Source: Rubrivivax sp. (GTDB lineage Bacteria > Pseudomonadota > Gammaproteobacteria > Burkholderiales > Burkholderiaceae_C). From it: a stretch of 52,408 nucleotides of DNA. The notes under the pieces were generated by a model. That model was not told the DNA's origin. It searched no databases and was given only the letters and a program-made list of their open reading frames with translations. Position 1 is the stretch's first letter. The number at the start of each line of letters is the position of its first letter. A program made the translations under genes and the position numbers. The stretch is taken from contig JADJYX010000046.1 of assembly GCA_016719535.1 (NCBI GenBank), positions 1-52,408 on the forward strand, written 5' to 3'. Positions 15,194-24,783 of the stretch are shown piece by piece.

Positions 15194-16490
15194 TCAGCGC
15201 GGCAGCAGCAGCACCGCCGCCGCCGCGCCGGTGGAGGCCAGCAGCGACAGCGCCATGCGCAGGCCGTAGCCGGCGCCGCCCGCGACCAGCGCGACGCCGA
15301 TGCGCAGCAGCGCATTGGTGCCGATGGCCACCAGCACGCCCGTGCCCAGCGTCGGCAGCCCGATGCGGCCGGCGGCATGCAGGCTGCCCAGTGCGGCCAC
15401 CGACGAATGGGCATCGGCCAGCGCGCCCAGCGCTGCGGCCGCATAGACACCGCCCTGGCCGAAGTGGTGCTCGGCGGCGCTGACCACCAGCGTCACGGTG
15501 CTCAGCACGGCGGCGACGACCAGCGCCTCGCGCAGGCGCAGGGGGCCGTCGGCGCTGTCCGCGCTGTCCGCGCCGCCCGCACGGTCGGCGCGCGCGCCCC
15601 GCGGCGCTGCGGCCGCGCAGCATCAGCCCGGCGCCGGTCACGGCCACCAGCACGCCGGTGACGGCGGCGCCGGCCAGGTGCGCGGCCGCCGGTGGCGACA
15701 AGGCCGTCAGCAGCACCAGCGCCAGCACCCAGGTGGCGGCGGTGGACAGCATCGCGCCGGCGGCGCAGGCGGCCGCGTGGGCCGGTTCGTGGCGCGCGCG
15801 GGCGCCCATCGACGCCACCGTGGCGGTGCTGGAGACGAAGCCCGAGAACAGCCCCGCCAGCGCCAGCCCGAAGCGCGGCCCGGCCAGGCGCAGCGCCACA
15901 TGGCCCAGCGCCTGCAGCAGCAGGATCAGCACCAGCAGCGCGATCAGCGAGCGCGGCTTCAGCCCGCCCAGCCAGGCCAGCGGTTCGGCCGGCAGCAGCG
16001 GCAGCAGCACCAGCGCCAGCGCGGCCAGCAGCAGCGCGTCGTGCAGTTCGGCTTGGCTGAGCGCGCGCGTGGCAAAGCGGTGCAGCTTCTCGCGCCCGGC
16101 CAGCAGGCCGGCGACGATGACGCCGGCACCGGCGGCCATCGGCGGCGCCACCACCGCCAGCACGCCCAGCAGGTAGGTGACGAACAGCGCCAGCTCGGTG
16201 GTCAGCCCGGGGTCGCTGTCGGCTTCCTGGCCGCGGCCGCCGAAGCGGCTGCGCGCATAGGCCACGCCGGCCAGCACCAGCACCGCCAGCGCGCCGGCGG
16301 CCACCAGCAGCGGCTGCTGCAGCGTCTGCGCCAGCGCGCCGCACAGCGCCGCCAGCGTGAAGCTGCGCATGCCGGCGGCTTCGCGCTGCGGCCCGCTGCG
16401 CTTGCGGCGCTCGCGCTCCAGGCCGATCAGCAAGCCGCAGCCCAGCGCCACTGCCAGGCCGATCCACGAGGCGTCCATCGGGCCCGTCAT
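15194..16490 (-). CDS. MgtC/SapB-DUF4010 membrane protein, frameshifted
   Basis: A polytopic inner-membrane protein of about 430 residues if the frame is restored. The N-terminal MgtC-like segment is ASWIGLAVALGCGLLIGLERERRKR; many Ala/Leu-rich membrane helices follow, with the DUF4010 part LAGLFSGFVSSTATVASMGARAR. The first frame is good to about 15610 (GAGLMLRGR) and the second resumes by about 15570 (ADSADGPLRLREALVV...) to the TGA at 15194. The break falls in a CCCC/GC-rich stretch, so an indel is likely. The start MTGPMDAS overlaps the upstream stop as ATGA, marking translational coupling. Function is unproven; a role in ion homeostasis is often suggested for the family. Confidence 0.8.
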
Positions 16491-17845
16491 GCCTCCACGG
16501 TTTGTCCCAACTCGGGCACGCGCACCGGCCACTGCAGTTCGTCGTGGATGCGCACGCGCAGCGCATCGGCGGCATCGGGGTCGCCGTGCACCACGCAGGT
16601 CTGCCGCGGCACGTTGCGCAGCCGGCGCATCCAGTCCATCAGGCCGTCGCTGTCGGCATGGCCCGACAGGCTGGCCAGGTGGCTGACCTCGGCGCGCACC
16701 GGCACATGGTCGCCGTGGATCTTGACCTCGGTGGCACCGGCCACCAGCCGCGCGCCGCGGCTGCCGCCGACCTGGAAGCCGGGGAAGCAGACATGGTGCC
16801 GCGCATCGGGCGCCATCGCCTTCAGGTGGTGCAGCACGCGGCCGCCGGTGGCCATGCCGCTGGCCGAGATGATCACCGACGGCCCGCGCGAGCGCATCAG
16901 CCGCATCGACTGCTGCACGGTGGCGACCATCGTCACGCCGTCGGTCAGCGCCTTCATCTCGCGCGCCGGCACGCGCATCAGCGCGGCGTGGCGCTGGTAG
17001 AGCGCGGTGGCCTCCAGCGCCATCGGGCTGTCGACGAAGATCGGCAGTTCGATCGGGATCGCGCCGCGGCGCTTCAGCCGCTGCAGCAGCAGCAGCAGCG
17101 CCTGCGCGCGCCCGACCGCGAACGACGGCAGCAGCAGCTTGCCGCCGCGTTCGATGGTGCGGCCGATGATGCCGGCCAGGCGTTCGCCCGCGTCCTCGGC
17201 CGGGTGCAGGCGGTTGCCGTAGGTCGACTCGACGATCAGCACGTCGGCGCGCGGCACCGGCTGCGGCGGCGGCATCAGCAGGTCGTCGTCGCGGCCGAGG
17301 TCACCGCTGAAGACCAGCCGCTCGCCACCGCCATGCGCCAGCGTGACGCTGCACGCGCCCAGCAGGTGGCCGGCCGGCGTCAGCGTGACGCCGATGCGGC
17401 CGATGCGCTGTTCGCGCCCCACCGGCAGCGGCCGCAGGTGCGCCAGCGCCCGCAGCGCGTCGGCGCGGGTATACAGCGGCAGCGCCCTGGCGTGGCGCGA
17501 AAAGCCGTAGCGGTTGGCGCGCCGCGCGTCCTCTTCCTGCAGGTGGGCGGCGTCCATCAGCAGCACCCCGGCCAGCGCGCAGGTGGCCGGCGACGCATAG
17601 ATCGGGCCGCGATAGCCGGCCTTCACCAGCCCGGGCAGGAAGCCGCTGTGGTCCAGGTGCGCGTGGCTGAGCACCACCGCGTCGACGTCGAGCAGCTGCG
17701 GCGGCAGCGGCGCCCAGTTGCGCTCGCGCTGCACCTTGTAGCCCTGGAACAGGCCGCAATCGAGCAGCACGCGCTCGCCGCCGATCTGCACGAGGTGGCG
17801 CGAACCGGTGACGCCGTCGACGGCGCCGAAAAACTGGATCTTCAT
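16487..17845 (-). CDS. Metallo-beta-lactamase/beta-CASP RNase-like protein
   Basis: A 452-residue enzyme of the CPSF/YsgA-type metallo-beta-lactamase group, which cuts or trims RNA. The zinc site is H61-A-H63-L-D65-H66 (LSHAHLDHSG), with further ligands in LTPAGHLLGA and FSGDLGRDD. The beta-CASP part contains STYGNRLHP, SFAVGRAQ and SGMATGGRVLHHL. The C-terminal segment has SGHADSDGLMDW and VVHGDPDAADALR, with the final His ligands. It is the middle gene of a three-gene operon, joined by 4-base ATGA overlaps on both sides. Confidence 0.92.
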   Translation of the reverse strand: MKIQFFGAVDGVTGSRHLVQIGGERVLLDCGLFQGYKVQRERNWAPLPPQLLDVDAVVLSHAHLDHSGFLPGLVKAGYRGPIYASPATCALAGVLLMDAAHLQEEDARRANRYGFSRHARALPLYTRADALRALAHLRPLPVGREQRIGRIGVTLTPAGHLLGACSVTLAHGGGERLVFSGDLGRDDDLLMPPPQPVPRADVLIVESTYGNRLHPAEDAGERLAGIIGRTIERGGKLLLPSFAVGRAQALLLLLQRLKRRGAIPIELPIFVDSPMALEATALYQRHAALMRVPAREMKALTDGVTMVATVQQSMRLMRSRGPSVIISASGMATGGRVLHHLKAMAPDARHHVCFPGFQVGGSRGARLVAGATEVKIHGDHVPVRAEVSHLASLSGHADSDGLMDWMRRLRNVPRQTCVVHGDPDAADALRVRIHDELQWPVRVPELGQTVEA

Positions 17846-18513
17846 CGACGACCGACCTCCTGCAGGCGGCTTGATTCGAGGACCTGCACGCCGGCCGGGG
17901 CCTCGGCGAGCGTGCGCAACAGCGCGCGCGCGACGACGTCGGCGCGGATCGGCCGCCAGGCCGGCGGGATCAGCGGCGCCAGCGGCGCCGCCAGCAGCTG
18001 ACCGAGCCGTTCACCCGGGCGCGGCGGCTGCCCCAGTGCCGCACGGTCACCCAGCAGCAGCGACGGCCGTGCGATCACCAGGGTGTCGAAGCCGAGCGCG
18101 CGCAGCGCAGCCTCGGCCTCGCCCTTGACGCGGTTGTAGAAGACGCCCGAGCGCGCATCGGCGCCCAGCGCCGAGACGACGCCCAGGCGTGTCACGCCGG
18201 CGAGTTGCGCCGCACGGGCGAAGGCCAGCACGGCGTCGAAGTCGACCGCGCGGAAGGCCGCCTGCGACCCGGCGGCCTTGATCGTCGTGCCCAGCGCGCA
18301 CAGCGCGCCATCGGCCGGCGGCAGGGCGGGCAGGGCGCGGAAGTCGACCACCCGCGGGTGCATCCGCGGATCGGCCGGGGCCGCCGGTGGCGGCCGTCGC
18401 AGCAGCAGATGCAGCGCCTGCAGCCCCGGCCAGGCCAGCGCCTGGGCCTGCAGCGCCCGGCCGACGAGTCCGGTGCTGCCGGCGAGCAACAGCGAATGCA
18501 GGGCAGGGGGCAT
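17842..18513 (-). CDS. NAD(P)-binding Rossmann-fold protein (atypical SDR, TIP30-like)
   Basis: A 223-residue protein starting MPPALHSLLLAGSTGLVGRAL, where GSTGLVG is the dinucleotide-binding loop of atypical short-chain dehydrogenases. Further signatures are ALGTTIKAAGS, VVSALGADARSGVFYNRVKGEAEAALRALG (YNRVK in place of YxxxK) and VIARPSLLLGDR. It resembles HTATIP2/YtfG-like proteins with unknown substrate. It is the first gene of the minus-strand operon; its TGA overlaps the nuclease ATG by the ATGA pattern. Confidence 0.85.
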   Translation of the reverse strand: MPPALHSLLLAGSTGLVGRALQAQALAWPGLQALHLLLRRPPPAAPADPRMHPRVVDFRALPALPPADGALCALGTTIKAAGSQAAFRAVDFDAVLAFARAAQLAGVTRLGVVSALGADARSGVFYNRVKGEAEAALRALGFDTLVIARPSLLLGDRAALGQPPRPGERLGQLLAAPLAPLIPPAWRPIRADVVARALLRTLAEAPAGVQVLESSRLQEVGRR

Positions 18514-18565
18514 TGGCAGCGAGGGTAGCGCAGTCCGGGGCCCCCTCGGCGATACTGCACAGGCG

Positions 18566-19867
18566 ATGCCCTTCCTGCCGCCCGACCACCCGCAGCGCCG
18601 AACCCTGTCCGACGAGGTGCATGCCCGCCCGCCGGAGGCCTTGCAGACGCCGGCACGCGCCAGCCACGTGGCGGTGCTGGTCGATGAGGCCGAACGCGAG
18701 GCCGAGCGCGAACACCTGGCCGGGCTGTGTCGCACGTTGGGCATCGAGGTGCCGGCGCTCGAGGCCAGCCATGTCGTGCTGCCGCTGCCGCAGCCGGGCG
18801 TGCGGTTGAAGTGGGAGCGGCACGGCGAGTTTTCCGGCTATACCGTGTATGTCGACGGCGCCGGCAGCGGCGGCTTCGACGACACCGCGGTCGGCTGCCT
18901 GCCGGCGGGCTGGCTGTCCGCGGTGCCGGGGCGCACCATCGTGGCGGCGCACGCGCTGCTGCTGCGCGGCCAGGGGCAGCCAGCCAGCGCCGGGCAGCTG
19001 GCCGGCTGGTTCGGCGCCGGTGCGGTGGTGATCGGTTCGCAGGTGGCCGACGGTGCCGGCTGCGCCTATACCGACTTCCGCGTGCAGGCCGACCGCTGTT
19101 CGCGCTTCGTGCTCGTCGACAACGGCTTCACGCCGCGCCAGGCCGGGCGCGTGCTGCAGCGCCTGTTCGAGATCGAGGTCTACCGGCTGCTGGCGCTGCT
19201 GGCGCTGCCGATCGCGCAGGCGCTGTCGCCGCGCGTGGTGCAGATCGAGGCTTCGCTGGCCGGGCTGACCGCCGGCATCGCACGCGACGATGGCCAGGAC
19301 GAGACGCTGCTGCACGAGCTGACGCGGCTGGCCGCCGAGGTCGAGCAGGGCCTGTCGCGCAGCCAGTTCCGCTTCGGGGCCTGCCGCGCCTACAGCCAGC
19401 TGGTGGCCACGCGCATCGGCGAGCTGCGCGAGACACGGCTGCAGGGCCTGCAGACGCTGGACGAATTCATGGCGCGCCGCTTCTCGCCGGCGGTGGCCAC
19501 CTGCACCACGGTGTCGCAGCGGCTGCACGACCTGTCGGAGCGGGTGTCGCAGGCCAGCTCGCTGCTGGCCACGCGCGTGGGCATCGCGCGCGAGCGCCAG
19601 AACCAGGCGCTGCTGGTGTCGATGAACCGCCGCGCACGGCTGCAGCTGCGGCTGCAGCAGACGGTCGAAGGCCTGTCGGTGGCCGCCATCGCCTATTACG
19701 CCGCCGGGCTGGTGGGCTATGTCGCCAAGGGGCTGAAGGCCGCCGGCGCGCCGCTGGATGCCGACCTGGTGGTGGCCGTGGCGCTGCCGCTGCTGGCGGC
19801 GGCGGTCTTCCTGGCCCTGCGTCGCGCGCGCCGGCGGCTGCACGACGACGAAGGCGCCGCGCATTGA
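18566..19867 (+). CDS. DUF3422 family membrane-anchored protein
   Basis: A 433-residue protein of the DUF3422 family, common in alpha- and betaproteobacteria and without known function. It begins MPFLPPDHPQRRTLSDEVHARPPEAL, the characteristic opening. The middle is helical and probably coiled (LAAEVEQGLSRSQFRFGACRAYSQLVATRI...). Two hydrophobic segments near the C-terminus (about 373-392 and 403-420) would anchor it in the membrane, with a short basic tail. It diverges from the Rossmann-protein operon across a 52-base intergenic region. Confidence 0.9.
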   Translation: MPFLPPDHPQRRTLSDEVHARPPEALQTPARASHVAVLVDEAEREAEREHLAGLCRTLGIEVPALEASHVVLPLPQPGVRLKWERHGEFSGYTVYVDGAGSGGFDDTAVGCLPAGWLSAVPGRTIVAAHALLLRGQGQPASAGQLAGWFGAGAVVIGSQVADGAGCAYTDFRVQADRCSRFVLVDNGFTPRQAGRVLQRLFEIEVYRLLALLALPIAQALSPRVVQIEASLAGLTAGIARDDGQDETLLHELTRLAAEVEQGLSRSQFRFGACRAYSQLVATRIGELRETRLQGLQTLDEFMARRFSPAVATCTTVSQRLHDLSERVSQASSLLATRVGIARERQNQALLVSMNRRARLQLRLQQTVEGLSVAAIAYYAAGLVGYVAKGLKAAGAPLDADLVVAVALPLLAAAVFLALRRARRRLHDDEGAAH

Positions 19868-19982
19868 CGCGCGCGCCGCAGGGGGATGTTTCCCCTGATG
19901 CCGGTACGGACAGGGCCATGTATAAGTCACAACTGATTTTTGACCGTCGGGCGTGGCCGCCCGCTTCCAACCCTCGCTGCCG

Positions 19983-21518
19983 ATGCCTGCCACCCTGACC
20001 GACCTGCTGGCGCAAGGCGCCGCCGACGCCCCCGCCATCTCGGCCCCCGGCCGCGCGCCCCTGGCCCATGGTGCGCTGCGCGCGCTCATCGGGCGCACGC
20101 TGGCCAGCCTCAACGCCTGGGGCATCGGCCGCAACGACCGCGTCGCCATCGTGCTGCCCAACGGCCCCGAGATGGCCACCTGCTTCATGGCCTGCGCCAG
20201 CGGCGTGGCCAGCGCGCCGCTCAACCCGGCCTACCGCGCCGATGAATTCGAGTTCTACCTGTCGGACCTGCAGGCCAGGGCGCTGATCGTCGAGCAGGGC
20301 AGCACCTCGCCGGCGGTCGAGGTGGCGAAGAAGCTGGGCGTGCGCCTGATCGAGCTGCGCGCGGGCGATGCCGCCGGCGACTTCACGCTCGTCGATGCAT
20401 CCGGCGGTGTCGGCAGCGGCGGCAGCGGCGGCAGCGCCGCCACGCAGGGCGGCTTCGCGCAGCCCGACGACGTGTCGATGGTGCTGCACACCTCGGGCAC
20501 CACCAGCCGGCCGAAGATCGTGCCGCTGTCGCAGGCCAACCTGGCGGCGTCGGCGACCAGCATCCGCACCACGCTGCAGTTCTCGGCCAGCGACTGCGGG
20601 CTGAACATCATGCCGCTGTTCCACATCCACGGCCTGATCGCCGGCGTGCTGGCGCCGCTGGCGGCCGGCTCGCAGGTGTTCTGCACGCCGGGCTTCAACG
20701 CGCTGAAGTTCTTCGCCTGGATGGACGAGGCCAGGCCCACCTGGTATACGGCCGTGCCGACCATGCACCAGGCCATCATCGCGCGCGCGTCGAAGAACCT
20801 CGAGGTCATCGCCCGCCACCCGCTGCGCTTCATGCGCAGCAGCTCCAGCAGCATGCCGCCGCAGGTGATCGCCGAGCTCGAGGCCATCTTCGAGGCGCCG
20901 CTGATCGAGGCCTACGGCATGACCGAGGCCACGCACCAGATGTGCAGCAACCCGCTGCCGCCGGCCGTGCGCAAGCCCGGCAGCGTGGGCCTGGCCGCCG
21001 GCCCCGAGGTGGCCATCATGGCCGAGGACGGCACGCTGCTGCCGCGCGGGGCCATCGGCGAGATCGTCATCCGCGGCGCCAACGTCACCAAGGGCTACGA
21101 GAACAACGACAAGGCCAATGCCGAGGCTTTCACCCATGGCTGGTTCCGCACCGGCGACCAGGGGCAGATGGACGCCGACGGCTATGTCAGCCTGACCGGG
21201 CGGCTGAAGGAGATCATCAACCGCGGCGGCGAGAAGGTCAGCCCGCGCGAGGTCGACGAGATCCTGATGGACCACCCGGCGGTGGCGCAGGTGGTGTGCT
21301 TCGGCATGCCGCACCCCAAGCTCGGCGAGGAAGTGGCCGCTGCGGTGGTGCTGCGCGAGGGCCAGCAGGCCAGCGAGCGCGACCTGCAGGCCTTCGTGTC
21401 GGCACGCGTCGCCGAATTCAAGGTGCCGAAGAAGATCCTCATCCTGGACGAGATCCCCAAGGGCGCCACCGGCAAGCTGCAGCGCATCGGGCTGGCGGCC
21501 AAGCTGGGCCTGGCCTGA
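19983..21518 (+). CDS. AMP-binding acyl-CoA synthetase (oxalate/medium-chain ligase type)
   Basis: A 511-residue adenylate-forming ligase that activates a carboxylic acid to its CoA thioester. Motifs in order: P-loop-like LHTSGTTSRPKIVPLS, YGMTEATHQM, WFRTGDQGQMD, GRLKEIINRGGEKVSPREVDEIL, and PKGATGKLQR with the catalytic Lys near the end. A Gly/Ser stretch (GGVGSGGSGGSAA) lies before the P-loop. The ATG at 19983 follows about 115 non-coding bases. It precedes a carboxylate transporter operon, so it may activate an imported acid. The overall look is closest to oxalate-CoA ligase-like proteins, but substrate cannot be read from sequence. Confidence 0.88.
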   Translation: MPATLTDLLAQGAADAPAISAPGRAPLAHGALRALIGRTLASLNAWGIGRNDRVAIVLPNGPEMATCFMACASGVASAPLNPAYRADEFEFYLSDLQARALIVEQGSTSPAVEVAKKLGVRLIELRAGDAAGDFTLVDASGGVGSGGSGGSAATQGGFAQPDDVSMVLHTSGTTSRPKIVPLSQANLAASATSIRTTLQFSASDCGLNIMPLFHIHGLIAGVLAPLAAGSQVFCTPGFNALKFFAWMDEARPTWYTAVPTMHQAIIARASKNLEVIARHPLRFMRSSSSSMPPQVIAELEAIFEAPLIEAYGMTEATHQMCSNPLPPAVRKPGSVGLAAGPEVAIMAEDGTLLPRGAIGEIVIRGANVTKGYENNDKANAEAFTHGWFRTGDQGQMDADGYVSLTGRLKEIINRGGEKVSPREVDEILMDHPAVAQVVCFGMPHPKLGEEVAAAVVLREGQQASERDLQAFVSARVAEFKVPKKILILDEIPKGATGKLQRIGLAAKLGLA

Positions 21519-21653
21519 GCGTCGCCACCGTCCGCCATCCGCCACCGCACCCGCCGAAGGTCGCGACGATCATGTGATGTTTCCCCCGCCCGCCGTCCGC
21601 GTGACGGCGATTTCAACCACCCATGTGACTTCCCTCTGAATCTAGGAGACGAC

Positions 21654-22676
21654 ATGAGTTGGCATCTGTACCGCAAGACCCGCGCGCAAGCGCTGTCATT
21701 CACCGTGGCCGTGCTGGCCGCCTCTGCCGCCGCGCTGCCGGCGCAGGCCGCCTGGGAGCCGGCCAAGCCGGTCGAATTCGTCGTGCCCGCCGGCACCGGC
21801 GGCGGCGCCGACCAGATGGCGCGCTTCATCCAGGGCGTGGTGGCCAAGAACAAGCTGATGAATCAGCCGATCGTCGTCGTCAACCGGTCCGGCGGCGCGG
21901 GTGCCGAGGGCTTCCTCGACGTCAAGGGCGACAAGGGCAACCCGCACAAGATCGTCATCACGCTGTCCAACCTCTTCACCACCCCGCTGGCCACCGGCGT
22001 GCCCTTCAACTGGCGCGACCTCACGCCGGTGCAGATGCTGGCGCTCGACCAGTTCGTGCTGTGGGTCAACGCCGAGTCGCCGCACCAGTCGGCCAAGGAC
22101 TTCCTGGCGGCGCTGAAGGCCGGCAACGACCGCAGCCTGAAGATGGGCGGCACCGGCTCCAAGCAGGAGGACCAGATCATCACCGTGATGATCGAGAAGG
22201 CCGCCGGCAAGAAGGTGACCTACGTGCCCTTCAAGGGCGGCGGCGACGTCGCGGTGCAGCTGGTGGGCAAGCACATCGACGCCACCGTCAACAACCCGAT
22301 CGAGGCCGAATCGCACTGGCGGGCGGGCAAGCTGCGGCCGCTGTGCGTGATGGACAAGGCGGCCATGCCGTATGCGGCCAGGCTCACCGCCACCCAGGGC
22401 TGGGCCGACGTGCCGCCCTGCGCCAGCGCCGGGCTGCCGGTGGACTACCTGATGCTGCGCGGCATCTTCATGCCGCCGGGCGTGTCCAAGGAGCAGGTCG
22501 ATTTCTACCTCGACCTGTTCAGGAAGGTGCGCGCGCTGCCCGAGTGGAAGGACTTCATGGCCAAGGGCGCGTTCAACACCACCGCGCTCGCTGGCCAGGA
22601 ATTCGTCGACTGGCTCGGCAGGAACGAGCAGATGCACCGCGTGCTGATGAAGGACGCCGGCTTCCTGGCCCAGTAA
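21654..22676 (+). CDS. tctC: Tripartite tricarboxylate transporter substrate-binding protein (Bug/TctC)
   Basis: A 340-residue periplasmic binding protein. The signal peptide ends at PAQA-AWEP (cleavage after residue 32). The Bug-family motifs VEFVVPAGTGGGADQMARF near the mature N-terminus and VVNRSGGAGAEGFLDVKG are present, as are a central GGTGSKQEDQ and YVPFKGGGDVAVQLVGKHID. AGGAGAC precedes the ATG. It is the first gene of tctC-B-A and supplies the membrane pair with a captured carboxylate; ligand unknown. Confidence 0.92.
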   Translation: MSWHLYRKTRAQALSFTVAVLAASAAALPAQAAWEPAKPVEFVVPAGTGGGADQMARFIQGVVAKNKLMNQPIVVVNRSGGAGAEGFLDVKGDKGNPHKIVITLSNLFTTPLATGVPFNWRDLTPVQMLALDQFVLWVNAESPHQSAKDFLAALKAGNDRSLKMGGTGSKQEDQIITVMIEKAAGKKVTYVPFKGGGDVAVQLVGKHIDATVNNPIEAESHWRAGKLRPLCVMDKAAMPYAARLTATQGWADVPPCASAGLPVDYLMLRGIFMPPGVSKEQVDFYLDLFRKVRALPEWKDFMAKGAFNTTALAGQEFVDWLGRNEQMHRVLMKDAGFLAQ

Positions 22677-22716
22677 TCCACACGCCTCGCAGCGCGGGGC
22701 GCCAAGGAGACTCGCC

Positions 22717-23220
22717 ATGAATGACGGCGATCACAAGGCCGCGGACGTGACCGTCCGCTGGCCCGAGGTGGGCGTGGCTGCGCTGCTGCTGCTGATCGCG
22801 GCGCTGGTCATTGCCGACAGCCTGCGCGTGGGCATCGGCTGGGCCGACGACGGTCCGCGCTCGGGCTATTTCCCCTTCTACATCGGCCTGATGCTGGCAG
22901 GCACCTCGGCCTGGACGCTGGTCGGCCAGCTGCTGCGCTGGCGCCGCACCACGGCGGTCTTTGCCGATCGCGGCCAGCTGGCCATGGTGCTGGCGGTGCT
23001 GTGGCCGATGGTGCTGTATGTCGGGCTCATCGCCGGCCTGGGCATCTATGCGGCGTCGGCGATGCTCATCACCTATTTCATGCGCCGCCACGGCCGCTAC
23101 GGCTGGGCGCCCACCGCCGGCGTGGCGCTGGGCGTGCCGCTGTTCTTCTTCCTCGTCTTCGAACGCTGGTTCCTGGTGCCCCTGCCCAAGGGCCCGCTCG
23201 AACGGCTGCTGGGGTTCTGA
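22717..23220 (+). CDS. tctB: Tripartite tricarboxylate transporter small membrane subunit (TctB)
   Basis: A 167-residue protein with four predicted membrane helices (about residues 18-37, 47-67, 87-115 and 132-150) and the typical GPRSGYFPFYIGLML motif of TctB after the first helix. It lies 40 bases after tctC and four bases before tctA, the usual operon order. It pairs with TctA in the inner membrane. Confidence 0.9.
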   Translation: MNDGDHKAADVTVRWPEVGVAALLLLIAALVIADSLRVGIGWADDGPRSGYFPFYIGLMLAGTSAWTLVGQLLRWRRTTAVFADRGQLAMVLAVLWPMVLYVGLIAGLGIYAASAMLITYFMRRHGRYGWAPTAGVALGVPLFFFLVFERWFLVPLPKGPLERLLGF

Positions 23221-23223
23221 GCC

Positions 23224-24744
23224 ATGGAAGAACTATCGAATCTCGGGCATGGCTTTGCCGTCGCGCTGACGCTGCCCAACCTGGGCTTCATGCTGATCGG
23301 CATCGTGCTGGGCGTGCTGATCGGCGTGCTGCCCGGCCTGGGCGGTGCCAACGGCGTGGCCATCCTGCTGCCGCTGACCTTCAGCATGAATCCGACCTCG
23401 GCGATCATCATGCTCAGCTGCATCTACTGGGGGGCACTGTTCGGTGGCGCGATCACGTCGATCCTGTTCAACATCCCGGGCGAGCCCTGGTCGGTGGCCA
23501 CCACCTTCGACGGCTTCCCGATGGCGCAGCAGGGCCGCGCCGCGCAGGCGCTGACGGCCGCCTTCACGTCCAGCTTCGTCGGCGCGCTGTTCGCGGTGCT
23601 GCTGATCACCTTCCTGGCGCCGATCCTGGCGAGGTTCGCGCTGAAGTTCGGGCCGGCCGAATTCTTCGCGGTGCAGCTGCTGACCTTCTGCAGCTTCGTC
23701 GGCATGAGCAAGGAGCCGCCGGCGAAGATCATCGCCGCCATGATGCTCGGCTTCGCGCTCGCCGCGGTGGGCATGGACAGCGTGACCGGCCAGCTGCGCA
23801 TGACCTACGGCGTGACCGAGCTGCTCAAGGGCTTCGACTTCCTGATCGCGGTCATCGGCCTGTTCGGCATCGGCGAGATCCTGCTGACGATGGAAGAGGG
23901 CCTGGCCTTCAAGGGCAAGAGCGCGAAGATCAGCCCGAAGGTGGTGCTGCAGACCTGGAAGGAACTGCCGCGCCACTGGAAGACCTTCCTGCGCAGCACC
24001 GCCATCGGCTGCTGGATGGGCATCACGCCCGGCGGCGCCACGCCGGCCTCGTTCATGAGCTACGGCATGGCGCGCCGCTTCGCCAAGGACCCGCAGGCCT
24101 TCGGCAAGGGCGAGATCCAGGGCGTGGTGGCGCCCGAGACGGCGGCGCATGCGGCCGGCACCGCGGCGCTGCTGCCGATGCTGACGCTGGGCATCCCGGG
24201 CTCGCCGACGGCGGCGGTGCTGCTGGGCGGGCTGCTGATCTGGGGCCTGCAGCCGGGGCCGATGCTGTTCATCGAGCAGAAGGACTTCGTCTGGGGGCTG
24301 ATCGCGTCGATGTACCTGGGCAATATCGTCGGCCTGCTGGTGGTGCTGACCACGGTGCCGTGGTGGGCCGCCATCCTGCGCATCCCGTTCGCGGTCATCG
24401 CGCCGGTGATCATCGTCATCTGCGCCATCGGCGCCTATACCGTGCACAGCTCGATGTTCGACGTCGTGATGATGCTGGTCTTCGGCGTGCTGGGCTACCT
24501 GTTCAAGAAGCTCAAATACCCGCTGGCGCCGCTGGTGCTGGCGCTGGTGCTGGGCGACATGGCCGAGGCCAGCTTTCGCCAGGCGATGCTGCTGTCGCAG
24601 GGCAGCCTGGCCATCTTCTGGTCCAACGCCCTGGTCGGTAGCATCACCGCCCTGGCGCTGCTGATGCTGGCCTGGCCGCTGGCGTCGCACCTGCGGCAGA
24701 TGCTGCGGGCGCGCGAGCCGGGCGGCGTGGAACAACTGCGATGA
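23224..24744 (+). CDS. tctA: Tripartite tricarboxylate transporter large membrane subunit (TctA)
   Basis: A 506-residue integral membrane transporter with about a dozen helices. The family motif is GVLPGLGGANGVAILLPLTF, mirrored in the second half by GITPGGATPASFMSYGMARR and LGIPGSPTAAVLLGGLLIWGLQPGP. It forms the sodium- or proton-coupled permease with TctB, fed by the TctC-type protein. No frame problems are seen. Confidence 0.95.
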   Translation: MEELSNLGHGFAVALTLPNLGFMLIGIVLGVLIGVLPGLGGANGVAILLPLTFSMNPTSAIIMLSCIYWGALFGGAITSILFNIPGEPWSVATTFDGFPMAQQGRAAQALTAAFTSSFVGALFAVLLITFLAPILARFALKFGPAEFFAVQLLTFCSFVGMSKEPPAKIIAAMMLGFALAAVGMDSVTGQLRMTYGVTELLKGFDFLIAVIGLFGIGEILLTMEEGLAFKGKSAKISPKVVLQTWKELPRHWKTFLRSTAIGCWMGITPGGATPASFMSYGMARRFAKDPQAFGKGEIQGVVAPETAAHAAGTAALLPMLTLGIPGSPTAAVLLGGLLIWGLQPGPMLFIEQKDFVWGLIASMYLGNIVGLLVVLTTVPWWAAILRIPFAVIAPVIIVICAIGAYTVHSSMFDVVMMLVFGVLGYLFKKLKYPLAPLVLALVLGDMAEASFRQAMLLSQGSLAIFWSNALVGSITALALLMLAWPLASHLRQMLRAREPGGVEQLR

Positions 24745-24783
24745 GGATGCAGCGATGAACATGGCAACGATGGAGTTGCGGCG

